NCBI GenBank assembly: GCA_022394775.1
Contig: JAGFCB010000092.1
Span: 1 to 34,588, forward strand
Reading direction: 5' to 3'
DNA from: Candidatus Poribacteria bacterium
GTDB lineage: Bacteria > Poribacteria > WGA-4E > WGA-3G
Length of the DNA stretch: 34,588 nucleotides
In this document: one piece after another, positions 27,181-34,588 of the stretch
Position numbering within the stretch: the stretch's first letter is position 1
Layout of the letters: every line of letters starts with the position of its first letter
Notes under the pieces: model-generated
Told to the model about the DNA's origin: nothing
The model's database searches: none
What the model saw: only the letters and a program-made list of their open reading frames with translations
Program-made: the position numbers and the translations under genes

Positions 27181-28536
27181 TCACTTCGGTATAATGTGTC
27201 GGACCTGTCCATTCTGCCCGCCAACAATAACACTACCATCCGTTGGATGAACGGCAAGCGAGTACGCCCAACCGTTTAGCGCATGAATCTCACTCGTAAC
27301 TTCCACTGAATCTGGATCAACGAAACGAACAACTCCATCGGTACACACGGCAACAACCTTTGAGCCGTCGTTCAACCATGCCGTATCAAGCGGAACTTCC
27401 TCCAGTCGTGCGAACTTTACCATCCGACCAATAGTCGGCTGCCAAAATCGAACGGTACGGTCATCGCCTGCTGAAACGATTACAGGTAGTCCAGCATCAC
27501 TTGGACGCAGGGCAAGGTCATGAACCGGCAGCGTATGATTGTTCATACTGCGAATCAATTCACCAGAAATCAAATCCCAAACGCGGACACTCTGATCTAT
27601 CCCCGTGCTGACGAGTATATTCTTATCACTCAGGAAACAGAGAGATGACACCCCTTTTGAATGACCTTCCAATTGCTGGATGACGGTGCCAGTATACAAG
27701 TCCCAAACAATGAGGCGTCGGTCCAAGCTTGCCGACGCGAGCGACGACGCATCCCGCCAAGCAACAGCCGTGACGGAGTCTCGATGCTCTCTAAGCATAC
27801 GCATCGACTTTCCGTCAGACCATGAAAAAATCTCTATAATGCCCTCAATTGCTGGATACCCACCGCCAACTGCCAATTGATCCCCATTAGGTGAAAACGC
27901 GAGATCGTGTATATTACGGGCTGATACCTCAATTGTCCTCTGCAGCCTGAGCGCAGGAAAATCGTAAACGTGTAATCCCGCTTGGGAACATACAACGACA
28001 GATTTTCCATCCGGTGAAAACGCGAGAGAAGTGATCGGTGGCATGACGGTAGGTTGGTGCGGATCGGTGTTAGTCATTGATGACTTGGGTTCCGATTGAT
28101 TTCCTTTCCATTCTCCATAGGTCGCCCCCTGCTCAATCCATTTTCGGATAAGGTCAGTTTCCTGCTTTGTCAAGGGCGCGCCCTCCTCCTGTGGAGGCAT
28201 GATACCGGTATCCCCTTCGGGTAAGGTGATACGCTGGTAGAGCAGGGAATCCGTAGGTTCGCCAGCAACAATAACCTCTCCGTGTAGGCTCGTCTCAATG
28301 CCTTTTACACTGTCCAGTTGGACACCGCCCTTCGGTTTTGTAGCGTTCCCGTTGGCATCTACTTTTAGCGCACTATGGCAACTAAAGCAACGATTTTGGA
28401 GGATTGGCAGGATCTGTATTTCAAAATTGATTTCAGTCTCAGAATCTGCTGAGATAGCAAGTGGCGTAGACATCAAGACAAATATGAAACTAAAGATAAA
28501 TATTGCTAAGTTTGAGTGCTGTGTACGCTTCATCAT
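27181..28536 (-). CDS. Planctomycete-type cytochrome c domain fused to WD40 propeller, exported
   Basis: A 451-residue protein with a signal peptide (hydrophobic residues about 9-28, cleavage near ISA). A single c-type heme motif CFSCH (Cys50, Cys53, His54) opens a PSCyt1-like domain containing KPKGGVQLDS, DSLLYQRITLPEGDTGIMPP and LIRKWIEQGATYGEW. From about residue 165 a propeller of about seven WD40 blades follows, with AFSPDGKSVVV, RRLIVWDLYTG, QSVRVWDLISGE and RTVRFWQPTIG. It is probably periplasmic. This architecture is common in planctomycete-like bacteria but its function is unknown. GGAGA precedes two adjacent ATG codons; the first is used, the second (28533) is better spaced. Confidence 0.9.
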   Translation of the reverse strand: MMKRTQHSNLAIFIFSFIFVLMSTPLAISADSETEINFEIQILPILQNRCFSCHSALKVDANGNATKPKGGVQLDSVKGIETSLHGEVIVAGEPTDSLLYQRITLPEGDTGIMPPQEEGAPLTKQETDLIRKWIEQGATYGEWKGNQSEPKSSMTNTDPHQPTVMPPITSLAFSPDGKSVVVCSQAGLHVYDFPALRLQRTIEVSARNIHDLAFSPNGDQLAVGGGYPAIEGIIEIFSWSDGKSMRMLREHRDSVTAVAWRDASSLASASLDRRLIVWDLYTGTVIQQLEGHSKGVSSLCFLSDKNILVSTGIDQSVRVWDLISGELIRSMNNHTLPVHDLALRPSDAGLPVIVSAGDDRTVRFWQPTIGRMVKFARLEEVPLDTAWLNDGSKVVAVCTDGVVRFVDPDSVEVTSEIHALNGWAYSLAVHPTDGSVIVGGQNGQVRHIIPK

Positions 28537-28598
28537 TTAATCTCCAATGCGTCCTGAAATTACGAGCACTGTCAGTAGTTCTCAACGGACTTTTAACT

Positions 28599-28652
28599 TT
28601 GACCAACAACTCGTGCCTTAGTAAAAGTATCTGTAGACGAGTTGTTGGTCAA
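28599..28652. repeat. Perfect 16-bp inverted repeat with 22-nt loop
   Basis: TTGACCAACAACTCGT (28599-28614) is the exact reverse complement of ACGAGTTGTTGGTCAA (28637-28652). It lies 9 nt beyond the stop of the GH29-like gene. No T-tract follows in the direction of transcription, so it may be an mRNA 3'-end stabiliser or a mobile palindrome rather than a classical terminator. Confidence 0.75.
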
Positions 28653-28661
28653 GACTGAAAA

Positions 28662-30581
28662 TTATTCCGCTCGGATAGTTCGCCGCAAAGTTTTCATCTG
28701 TTCAAGTGTCGCGGGCGAGACCTTTCCATCCTGAGTGATTCCTATATTCATTGTAATTACGAGTTTTTGGGCAATACACGTCTGCACATAATCGATAATT
28801 TGCTGTGTTGTAAATAAAGGTGGGGCAATATCGGTATCTGGATATCCGTGCTGCCAAGGATCGTCAAGAAAGATGAGACCATGCGGTTGTAGCCCACTTG
28901 CGCTGCCATCTTCAGCAAAAAAACTTGTAGGTGGCATTACGAGCGCGCCCCCAAACTCACCAGCGTAGTACTCTTGAAATTCGGTCGTTTTAGGAAGAAT
29001 CCAACTGTTCCAAGCGACGATACGATCAGGATTACCGGCTTTGGTCGCCTCATACAATGCTTCAAAGGGTTGGAGCGGATACCGGTCATCAAACCAGTAC
29101 CCCACAACCTTTTTACCGTATCGATGTCCAATTTCAGTAAGGATATCACGCTCAATTTTGAAAAACCGAGATTTATCCTTACTCAGAAATCCAGAGGCTT
29201 TCCCCCACTCGGAATCTCCAACACCGTGATGGAAGTAAAGCATGAGCGGAATGCCGCGTTCATTTAGTTTATCCGCTATCTCTCCAATCAGATCGCGTTT
29301 ACACGTGCGTTCCGACATAACCGCTTCAATCGATTTTAAAGGAGCAGGGAAATGCATGATTCCGTGGACAGCAGTGAAAATGACGTAGCCTGCTCCGGTT
29401 TCACTCACCATATCTGCGAAAGCGTTGACATCAAAAGCCGCCACTGCCTCTGGGTAAGGTTTTTGGGAGCCCCGCAACGGCTGCGTCGTTGTTGACCAAT
29501 GGAACATCACGCCGTACTTTGCCTCAATGAACCAATCGGTACTTACACGCATCTGTCGCGCCTTCCCCCTTGAGGCAATCATTGTCTTTGCCGCGGCGGA
29601 CGAAATCAACTCAAGAGAATGGATTTTCACGTTCGCCTTGGATTTTGCTTCTCCGATAAGACGAAGCGTAATTGTGCTTTCACCTATGGGCAGGTACAAT
29701 GTTCCCTGAAGCGGTATTCTTTCAAAGTTCTGTGAATCTCCTGCCCATCCGATCGTTCGGCGGACTGTCATAGTGATTTTGTTTTGTCCTGCAACAATCT
29801 CGAACTTCGAGCCTATTGCATCGGCATCCGCGGTATAGGTGACCGCCAACGTATAATCAGAAGACCTTGGGAGTTTCACCTTCCATGAAAGTGAAGCGGA
29901 TGGTTTATTCCAACCTTCAATCCAGTCCTGCGCTTGCAAGTGTGCAAGGCCACCATCTACCTTGGCACTGTCCCCGAAAAGATAGATAACTGTTGATGGA
30001 TCAGACTCAATCAGTTGTGGCTTCTTAAGAGTAGCAGGATCCCCTTCAATATCAAGAACGATAATATCATCAACGCCATTTTGATGGTCTTCCGGGACTA
30101 CAATCAAAAGCCCCCATGGATGTTGGCGCACGATTCCCCACGAGGCACCATCTGCTTCCGGATTTTCGAGGAGCCAAGCGTTCTTCACCATCCGATCAAT
30201 GATTGCTGGAAGTATGATATTGTTCTTTCCACCCCAAGAAAGGACATGAATATAGATTTTATTATTCTTGTAAGTTGTTACATATTGGTCGGTAGGATTA
30301 AAGGGACCGCCGCGAGTCCCAACGATTGATTCTCCATTTGCATCGATCCATTTCTTAATCGCTTCATCTGCCCGGGTGGATTGGGATGCTTCCTGACTAT
30401 CCAACAATGGGTTTGTATTGACACCGGAATGGCTGCCCGCTGCCCGCACGATATCCACAATCAATGCCTTGTCATTTACCTCGGCAGCACCTTGGTTATG
30501 CATAATAATTTCCTCTTGTGTGGTGGCTATGGAGACCACGCAGCTGAGCGCAAGCAAAATCGTAAAAAAGAGACGTAGCAT
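28662..30581 (-). CDS. Exported glycosidase-like protein, alpha-L-fucosidase (GH29)-like
   Basis: A 639-residue protein with a signal peptide (MLRLFFTILLALSCVVSIA). The N-terminal third has no clear family. Residues about 210-335 look like a carbohydrate-binding beta-sandwich (SLSWKVKLPRSSDYTLAVTY, GTLYLPIGESTITLRL). From about 350 the sequence resembles GH29 fucosidases: WFIEAKYGVMFHWS, AGYVIFTAVHGIMHFP, KLNERGIPLMLYFHHG and KKVVGYWFDD, with Asp498 in the position of the catalytic nucleophile. The usual WFDG is WFDD here, and the acid/base residue cannot be assigned, so activity is uncertain. AGGT precedes ATG. It is flanked by two palindromic elements. Confidence 0.78.
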   Translation of the reverse strand: MLRLFFTILLALSCVVSIATTQEEIIMHNQGAAEVNDKALIVDIVRAAGSHSGVNTNPLLDSQEASQSTRADEAIKKWIDANGESIVGTRGGPFNPTDQYVTTYKNNKIYIHVLSWGGKNNIILPAIIDRMVKNAWLLENPEADGASWGIVRQHPWGLLIVVPEDHQNGVDDIIVLDIEGDPATLKKPQLIESDPSTVIYLFGDSAKVDGGLAHLQAQDWIEGWNKPSASLSWKVKLPRSSDYTLAVTYTADADAIGSKFEIVAGQNKITMTVRRTIGWAGDSQNFERIPLQGTLYLPIGESTITLRLIGEAKSKANVKIHSLELISSAAAKTMIASRGKARQMRVSTDWFIEAKYGVMFHWSTTTQPLRGSQKPYPEAVAAFDVNAFADMVSETGAGYVIFTAVHGIMHFPAPLKSIEAVMSERTCKRDLIGEIADKLNERGIPLMLYFHHGVGDSEWGKASGFLSKDKSRFFKIERDILTEIGHRYGKKVVGYWFDDRYPLQPFEALYEATKAGNPDRIVAWNSWILPKTTEFQEYYAGEFGGALVMPPTSFFAEDGSASGLQPHGLIFLDDPWQHGYPDTDIAPPLFTTQQIIDYVQTCIAQKLVITMNIGITQDGKVSPATLEQMKTLRRTIRAE

Positions 30582-30636
30582 GAAACTTACCTATAAAACG
30601 ATGGATGCGATCCAACTCTATTTAAACAGAGTTATT

Positions 30637-30728
30637 GTATTAACGTGAGTTTGAAAATAAAAATTGAAACGTCCATATTTGTATTTTATTCTTCAACCCA
30701 CGTTTAATTATCAAACTCACGTTGTATT
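30637..30728. mobile_element. MITE-like element with 13-bp terminal inverted repeats and 5-bp direct repeats
   Basis: AACGTGAGTTTGA (30642-30654) and TCAAACTCACGTT (30711-30723) are perfect inverted termini of an 82-bp AT-rich element without coding capacity. GTATT occurs directly outside both ends (30637-30641 and 30724-30728), as expected of a target-site duplication. An imperfect inner repeat (GAAACGT facing ACGTTTAATT) extends the hairpin. The right duplication overlaps the stop codon of the neighbouring PSD1 gene. Confidence 0.68.
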
Positions 30729-32949
30729 AGCGATTCGTCACAAATTCATTACAAGTTAGCAGACTCCACACCATATCTTCAAGGACTGCTCGTTGCGAAT
30801 TTGCAGACGCGCTGACATCAATGTGCTGTTCCCAAAACTGTTGTTCAGTCTCCGTTGGATGCCGACTCAGCGCAGCAAGGTAGAACTCGTTGAGAATCTC
30901 CATCGATGATTTCCCTTCCGACATTAGTTTATCAAGCCGACTATCTGGGACACCGATGCGTGCATTGAGAAGATCACCATTGAACAGGTGCAGTTTACGC
31001 TGAAGTCCATCTGTCGCTTCAGTAGCACTCTCACATGAGGTTTCACGTCCACATCGCCCTAAGATATCAAGTGCCTCGGATTCGGTGTTGGGATCAAACA
31101 GAGAGACAGCACGGGTGCCTTCGGGTTCGTTGCCATAAACATCAGGCACATCGAGGACATCTGAGATTGCATCCGCCAATACCTCTGGTTCAAGCGGCTT
31201 TTGTAGCGCATGCGAATAGAAACGATCATCGGTCGCGTTTTGGGGAAGCGTATTTGCACTGCGCGCGTAAGCCGCACTCAGCGCGATCCGCTTGAGCGTC
31301 CGTCGTAAGTCGTAGCCGTGCGCCACAAAATCGTCAGCTAATGCTGTTAGCAATTCAGGGTGCGTGGCTGGATTTGTAGATCGGAAATCGTCAACAGGCT
31401 CGACTAAGCCGCGTCCCATCATCGCCTTCCATAACCGATTGACGATAGCCTTAGCGAAATATGGGTTGTCCGTTCCTGTTAGCCAGTCAACCAACTCCGT
31501 TCGACCATCAGCAACATCCGCAGGCAGGAACCGATTACCCGGAATTCGGGGGATCGCCTTTTCACGGGTTGCCGGATGGATAACCTCGCCCGTTGGTTTT
31601 ACTTTGACGACCTGTCCACTCCCTTCTATTTTGGCAAAGATTGCCGCCAATCCGTGGTAATCGTCTTGCGTCCATTTGTCGAGAGGGTGATTATGGCAAT
31701 TCGCGCATCGGAGCCGGGCACCCATAAAGAGTTCACTCATGAATTCGGCTTGTTCATTTGAGCTATCAACAGTACGGTAAAAATTCGCTGGTCCGATTAC
31801 GTGGGTGTCACCTGTTGCCATAATGACCGTGCGTGCAACCTGATCGTATCCTACGCCATCCCGAATCTGATCGGAAAGCCACTGGTGATAAACAAGCGCG
31901 CCTTGGCTGTCGTCCCTTCCCGAACGAATGCGCAGCAACTTCGCCAACTGTAATGTCCAGTACTCGTTAAATTCGTCTGACTGAAGCAACGTATCCACCA
32001 ACGTTTCCCGTTTACTTTCACCTGAATTTGCGAGAAATGCCGTTACTACATCTGGGGCAGGAAGCCGTCCGGTAAGGTCAAGCGTTACTCTGCGCAAGAA
32101 AGTGGCATCATTGGCAGCTGGGGATACAGGCAACCGCAACGTTGAGAGCAATTTGAGAATTTCGCCGTCAATGCTTGGCTCCGTTGATTCTGAAGATGTA
32201 TGTGTTTCATCACTTTTATGGACATCCTGTATTGGAACTTCATTCAAGGGCGCGATGAACTCAATCGGGACGACCTCTGTGAGATAACGAGCAAGGACAA
32301 TATGCCGACCGCGGCGACGCACTTTGGCGATAGCAGTGGCTGCGTCAATTTCAATCGCTGAAGTGTCCTCCGGTGTAAAGACAGTCCATCGTGTTACATT
32401 TTCTGTAGTTCCATCCGAAAAGTGGGCAGTTGCATGCAATTGAATGGGGTTCTCAAGGTTCGAGATCACATGTTTTTGCGGGGATATTTCAACACGCGCC
32501 AAGTGACGTAGCGTTTCGTAAGTTGCCCCTTGCTGTATCCAGTTGTGGAGTAATTTCGCACCTTCCCCATCTTCCTTTAAGACTTGTCCACCACCATGTT
32601 TGGTTTGTGCTGTCGGTTTTAGAATAATCAGGCTTTCTTCAGGATGCATCAGGTTGACACGCCGACCTGCGAACTGTCGGACAATCGCTTTATAGTCCGC
32701 TTGTGGATTCCCACCGAAAAGCGACAAGTTGAACTCACCTCTACCGGCGGCTGCGCCATGGCATGCCCCCGCATTACACCCAAACTTTGTGAAAATGGGT
32801 ATCAAGTCGTTTTCAAAGTCAATGCGGTCGGATATCGCTAAACCAGATGGCTCGTTGTTTGCTACGGAAGTATTTTGATGGATGGGACCACATAAAATTG
32901 ACACCGCTAACAGGGTCAATGCTATGAGCGTTAATTGAATCGCTTTCAT
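30727..32949 (-). CDS. PSCyt2/PSD1 planctomycete-type cytochrome protein (DUF1549/DUF1553)
   Basis: A 740-residue exported protein with signal peptide MKAIQLTLIALTLLAVSIL. Residues 58-64 form an atypical heme-type motif CNAGACH (CX4CH) in FGCNAGACHGAAAGRGEFNLSLFGG. A second, standard CANCH lies in RLRCANCHNHPLDKWTQDDY. A bacterial Ig-like stretch (NPIQLHATAHFSDGTTENVTRW) lies between them. DUF1549 is seen at ATFLRRVTLDLTGRLP and DUF1553/PSD1 at AKAIVNRLWKAMMGRGLVEP. Family members are abundant in planctomycete-like bacteria and sit near sulfatases and glycosidases; their role is unknown. AAGGAC precedes ATG. The stop codon overlaps the duplication of the neighbouring MITE-like element, so the present stop may derive from that insertion. 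Confidence 0.93.
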   Translation of the reverse strand: MKAIQLTLIALTLLAVSILCGPIHQNTSVANNEPSGLAISDRIDFENDLIPIFTKFGCNAGACHGAAAGRGEFNLSLFGGNPQADYKAIVRQFAGRRVNLMHPEESLIILKPTAQTKHGGGQVLKEDGEGAKLLHNWIQQGATYETLRHLARVEISPQKHVISNLENPIQLHATAHFSDGTTENVTRWTVFTPEDTSAIEIDAATAIAKVRRRGRHIVLARYLTEVVPIEFIAPLNEVPIQDVHKSDETHTSSESTEPSIDGEILKLLSTLRLPVSPAANDATFLRRVTLDLTGRLPAPDVVTAFLANSGESKRETLVDTLLQSDEFNEYWTLQLAKLLRIRSGRDDSQGALVYHQWLSDQIRDGVGYDQVARTVIMATGDTHVIGPANFYRTVDSSNEQAEFMSELFMGARLRCANCHNHPLDKWTQDDYHGLAAIFAKIEGSGQVVKVKPTGEVIHPATREKAIPRIPGNRFLPADVADGRTELVDWLTGTDNPYFAKAIVNRLWKAMMGRGLVEPVDDFRSTNPATHPELLTALADDFVAHGYDLRRTLKRIALSAAYARSANTLPQNATDDRFYSHALQKPLEPEVLADAISDVLDVPDVYGNEPEGTRAVSLFDPNTESEALDILGRCGRETSCESATEATDGLQRKLHLFNGDLLNARIGVPDSRLDKLMSEGKSSMEILNEFYLAALSRHPTETEQQFWEQHIDVSASANSQRAVLEDMVWSLLTCNEFVTNR

Positions 32950-33037
32950 CTTTTTGTCCTTGTATTATTTTTTTTCACCGAAATGCAAGCACTTGGCTTG
33001 TGATGTTCTTTATATCTTTAAAGAGTTTTGTAAGAGT

Positions 33038-34375
33038 TTAAGGCTTGTCCTTAATACAATAGAGGTGCGTCTCGGAACGCAGAATAAGCGCGTTACCAGC
33101 AACAGCACCAGATGCGATAAATTCGTTATCAAACTCGTTCCGGGCAAGCAACTTGAACTGATGCCCCGCAGAAATAACCGATACTCGCCCCTCCATGCTG
33201 AAAAAGTAGATGTTTCCACCGGCATACAGAGGTGATGCCCAGTGATTTCCGCCGATACGACCTTTCCATACAAGATTTCCATTCTTTGCCTCTACACAAG
33301 AGACGACACCGCCCTCATTTACCATGAACATCAGATCGTCTACGATCAGTGGCGACGGTATTTCAGGGGCACCCTTGCGATTGCTCCAAACAATGTGCGT
33401 ATCCGTAACATCACCCCTGCCAGCCGGATCAACAGCTAACAGTAGTTTTTCTACACCCGTTGTAAAATAGACAAGATTGTGCGCAAAAATCGGACGGCAT
33501 GCAACATTCCATCCCCATCCTTCATGTCGAACGCGCCAGAGTTCATCGCCTGTTTTCGGGTCGTATGAGATCGTGACTTCTGCGGCCGGACTCACCAACT
33601 GCTTCTTTCCTTGATATGTGATAATCGTTGGGGTTGCGTAAGATTTCCTGTTATCGTTTGGTTTCTCTTTTTTCGTTTCTTCAATATCCTTAACACCCTT
33701 TGCTTTGAGAACATCCTCAAAATTGGAGTCAACTTTTCGATGCTGCAGCCACAAAGTATCGCCAGTATTCTTGTCGAGTGCTGCAATAAACTGCACATCA
33801 ACGCCATCGAAAGTGAGAAATAGTGTGTCCTCATCAATAATCGGCGAAGAGGCGGGACGCACCCGATGATCGCAATTAAGGTCTCGGCGTTCCCAAAGTT
33901 TATCGCCAGTTTTTGTGTCCACGCAAGCAGTGCCATAAGTGCCGTAATGAACGTAGATGCGCCCTTCCTCTACGATTGGCGTAGGCGAAGCATGGCTATT
34001 GAGGTCCCCGTGTTCGAGTTGCGGTTCCGCGACATCAAATACTTTTATATCGTGTAAGATGTCGCCACTTTCCAAGTCTACACAGATCGCGAAGAGTTCT
34101 CTTCCATCTTCACGCGCTGTTGTCACCCAAATCTGATTTCCCCAAACCACTGGCGATGAATACCCTTTATCGTGGATGGGTACTTTCCAACGGACGTTTT
34201 CCGTTTCGCTAAATTCGATTGGAAGATTGGTCGCAGTTGCCTTGCCGTCTCCGTTTGGACCGCGGAACTGATTCCAATAACCCTCTGTTGTTCTATTTTG
34301 TGCGTAAAGTGCGCAAGCCAAAGTGAACGCACCGACTGAAATTAAGGTTAGAATTGTTGGGGATGCGCGTTTCAT
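33038..34375 (-). CDS. Exported PQQ-like (BamB-type) beta-propeller protein
   Basis: A 445-residue protein with a signal peptide (LISVGAFTLACALYAQ). The mature part begins YWNQFRGPNGDGKA, a frequent opening of these proteins in planctomycete-like bacteria. Blades carry the PQQ-type pattern: GYSSPVVWGNQIWVTT, DLESGDILH, HASPTPIVEEGRIYVHYG, DTKTGDKLWERRD, DKNTGDTLWLQHR, DPKTGDELWRVRHEGW and EAKNGNLVWKGRIGGN. Dehydrogenase active-site features are not visible, so it is more likely a binding or scaffold propeller than a quinoprotein enzyme. AGAGGT precedes ATG. It sits upstream of the PSD1 gene on the same strand with an 88-nt gap. Confidence 0.9.
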   Translation of the reverse strand: MKRASPTILTLISVGAFTLACALYAQNRTTEGYWNQFRGPNGDGKATATNLPIEFSETENVRWKVPIHDKGYSSPVVWGNQIWVTTAREDGRELFAICVDLESGDILHDIKVFDVAEPQLEHGDLNSHASPTPIVEEGRIYVHYGTYGTACVDTKTGDKLWERRDLNCDHRVRPASSPIIDEDTLFLTFDGVDVQFIAALDKNTGDTLWLQHRKVDSNFEDVLKAKGVKDIEETKKEKPNDNRKSYATPTIITYQGKKQLVSPAAEVTISYDPKTGDELWRVRHEGWGWNVACRPIFAHNLVYFTTGVEKLLLAVDPAGRGDVTDTHIVWSNRKGAPEIPSPLIVDDLMFMVNEGGVVSCVEAKNGNLVWKGRIGGNHWASPLYAGGNIYFFSMEGRVSVISAGHQFKLLARNEFDNEFIASGAVAGNALILRSETHLYCIKDKP

Positions 34376-34438
34376 AAATAAACCTCTGTGTTTGTTTAAT
34401 TAGGCTGAAAGGTGTTTTTTATTACAAAGAATCCTGGA

Positions 34439-34588
34439 CTATTCATCTATTGCCAGATTTACTACACAGCGAAAGCCAACCCAAACGGTATTGTCGGGCA
34501 CCTGTTTTTTTACGGCTGGATCCGCTTGTGGTTTCTGCTCCTGATTCGGTTTCTGTTTGTCTATAGGGATGTTTTTATCCAAGTCAGG
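34439..34588 (-). CDS. FGE-sulfatase family protein, C-terminal fragment (5' part outside window)
   Basis: The frame is open from the window edge to TAG at 34441-34439, giving the last 49 residues. It ends TVWVGFRCVVNLAIDE; (V/I)GFRCV is the characteristic end of formylglycine-generating-enzyme-like domains (PF03781). Before it is a charged, proline-rich stretch (KQKPNQEQKPQADPAVKKQ), unusual inside this part of the fold and possibly an inserted linker. The family includes sulfatase activators and many proteins of other function. The identification rests only on the short tail. Confidence 0.65.
   Translation of the reverse strand, partial: PDLDKNIPIDKQKPNQEQKPQADPAVKKQVPDNTVWVGFRCVVNLAIDE

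Noticed and set aside
26412..27257. 281-codon open frame on the minus strand opposite the OCD-family gene
   Set aside because: It is antisense to a well-conserved gene, low in complexity (Ser/Ala/Thr-rich) and has no family resemblance.

Overview
The window looks like a chromosomal segment of an uncultured, Gram-negative-type bacterium. It has lipoprotein and Tat signals, planctomycete-style cytochromes (PSCyt/PSD1) fused to other modules, a PQQ-type propeller, an FGE-sulfatase tail, an Rpn-family nuclease and many short palindromic intergenic repeats. This mix resembles Candidatus Poribacteria or another PVC-like lineage. The taxonomic guess is inference from gene content only. No rRNA, tRNA, CRISPR array or phage genes were seen.

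Layout. 1-2000 (minus strand): the N-terminal part of a DNA methyltransferase, preceded by a Tat-exported PhoX-type phosphatase. 2236-9241 (plus): leucyl-tRNA synthetase behind a near-consensus promoter, a TolB-like propeller protein, RNase J and a branched-chain amino-acid-type binding lipoprotein. 9253-11373: leuC and leuD, the two isopropylmalate isomerase subunits. 11535-12563: an Rpn-family nuclease with its own promoter and terminator. 12712-23183: an IMP dehydrogenase of the Tritrichomonas/clostridial type, followed after 2 nt by a tandem array. 23284-24910: a convergent polysaccharide deacetylase and a divergent AIM24-family protein. 25092-27165: an enolase-superfamily dehydratase and an ornithine-cyclodeaminase-family reductase, probably a hydroxyproline salvage pair. 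27181-34588 (minus): a cytochrome-WD40 protein, a GH29-like glycosidase, a PSCyt2/PSD1 cytochrome protein, a PQQ-like propeller protein and the C-terminus of an FGE-sulfatase-family protein.

The main discovery is in 14214-23183. It reads at first as alternating pairs of ORFs, but each pair is one gene interrupted by an in-frame TGA. Five full copies carry (S/A)-Cys-TGA-Gly-Ser-Gly-Lys. Each continues in frame into a thioredoxin-like sequence with no start codon of its own. In all five a short hairpin with apical loop AGGU lies at a fixed distance after the TGA. Its stem changes in a compensatory way in copy 2, and the GCAGGU apex matches the E. coli fdhF SECIS. I interpret them as five tandem selenoproteins with a vicinal Cys-Sec active site inside a three-domain protein of unknown function, plus one deletion remnant. 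One copy has a duplicated C-terminal domain. TGA is used as a normal stop elsewhere in the window, including at the ends of three of these genes, so general code reassignment is unlikely.

Short inverted repeats occur in many gaps. One (30642-30723) has 13-bp perfect terminal repeats and an apparent 5-bp target duplication, as expected of a MITE.
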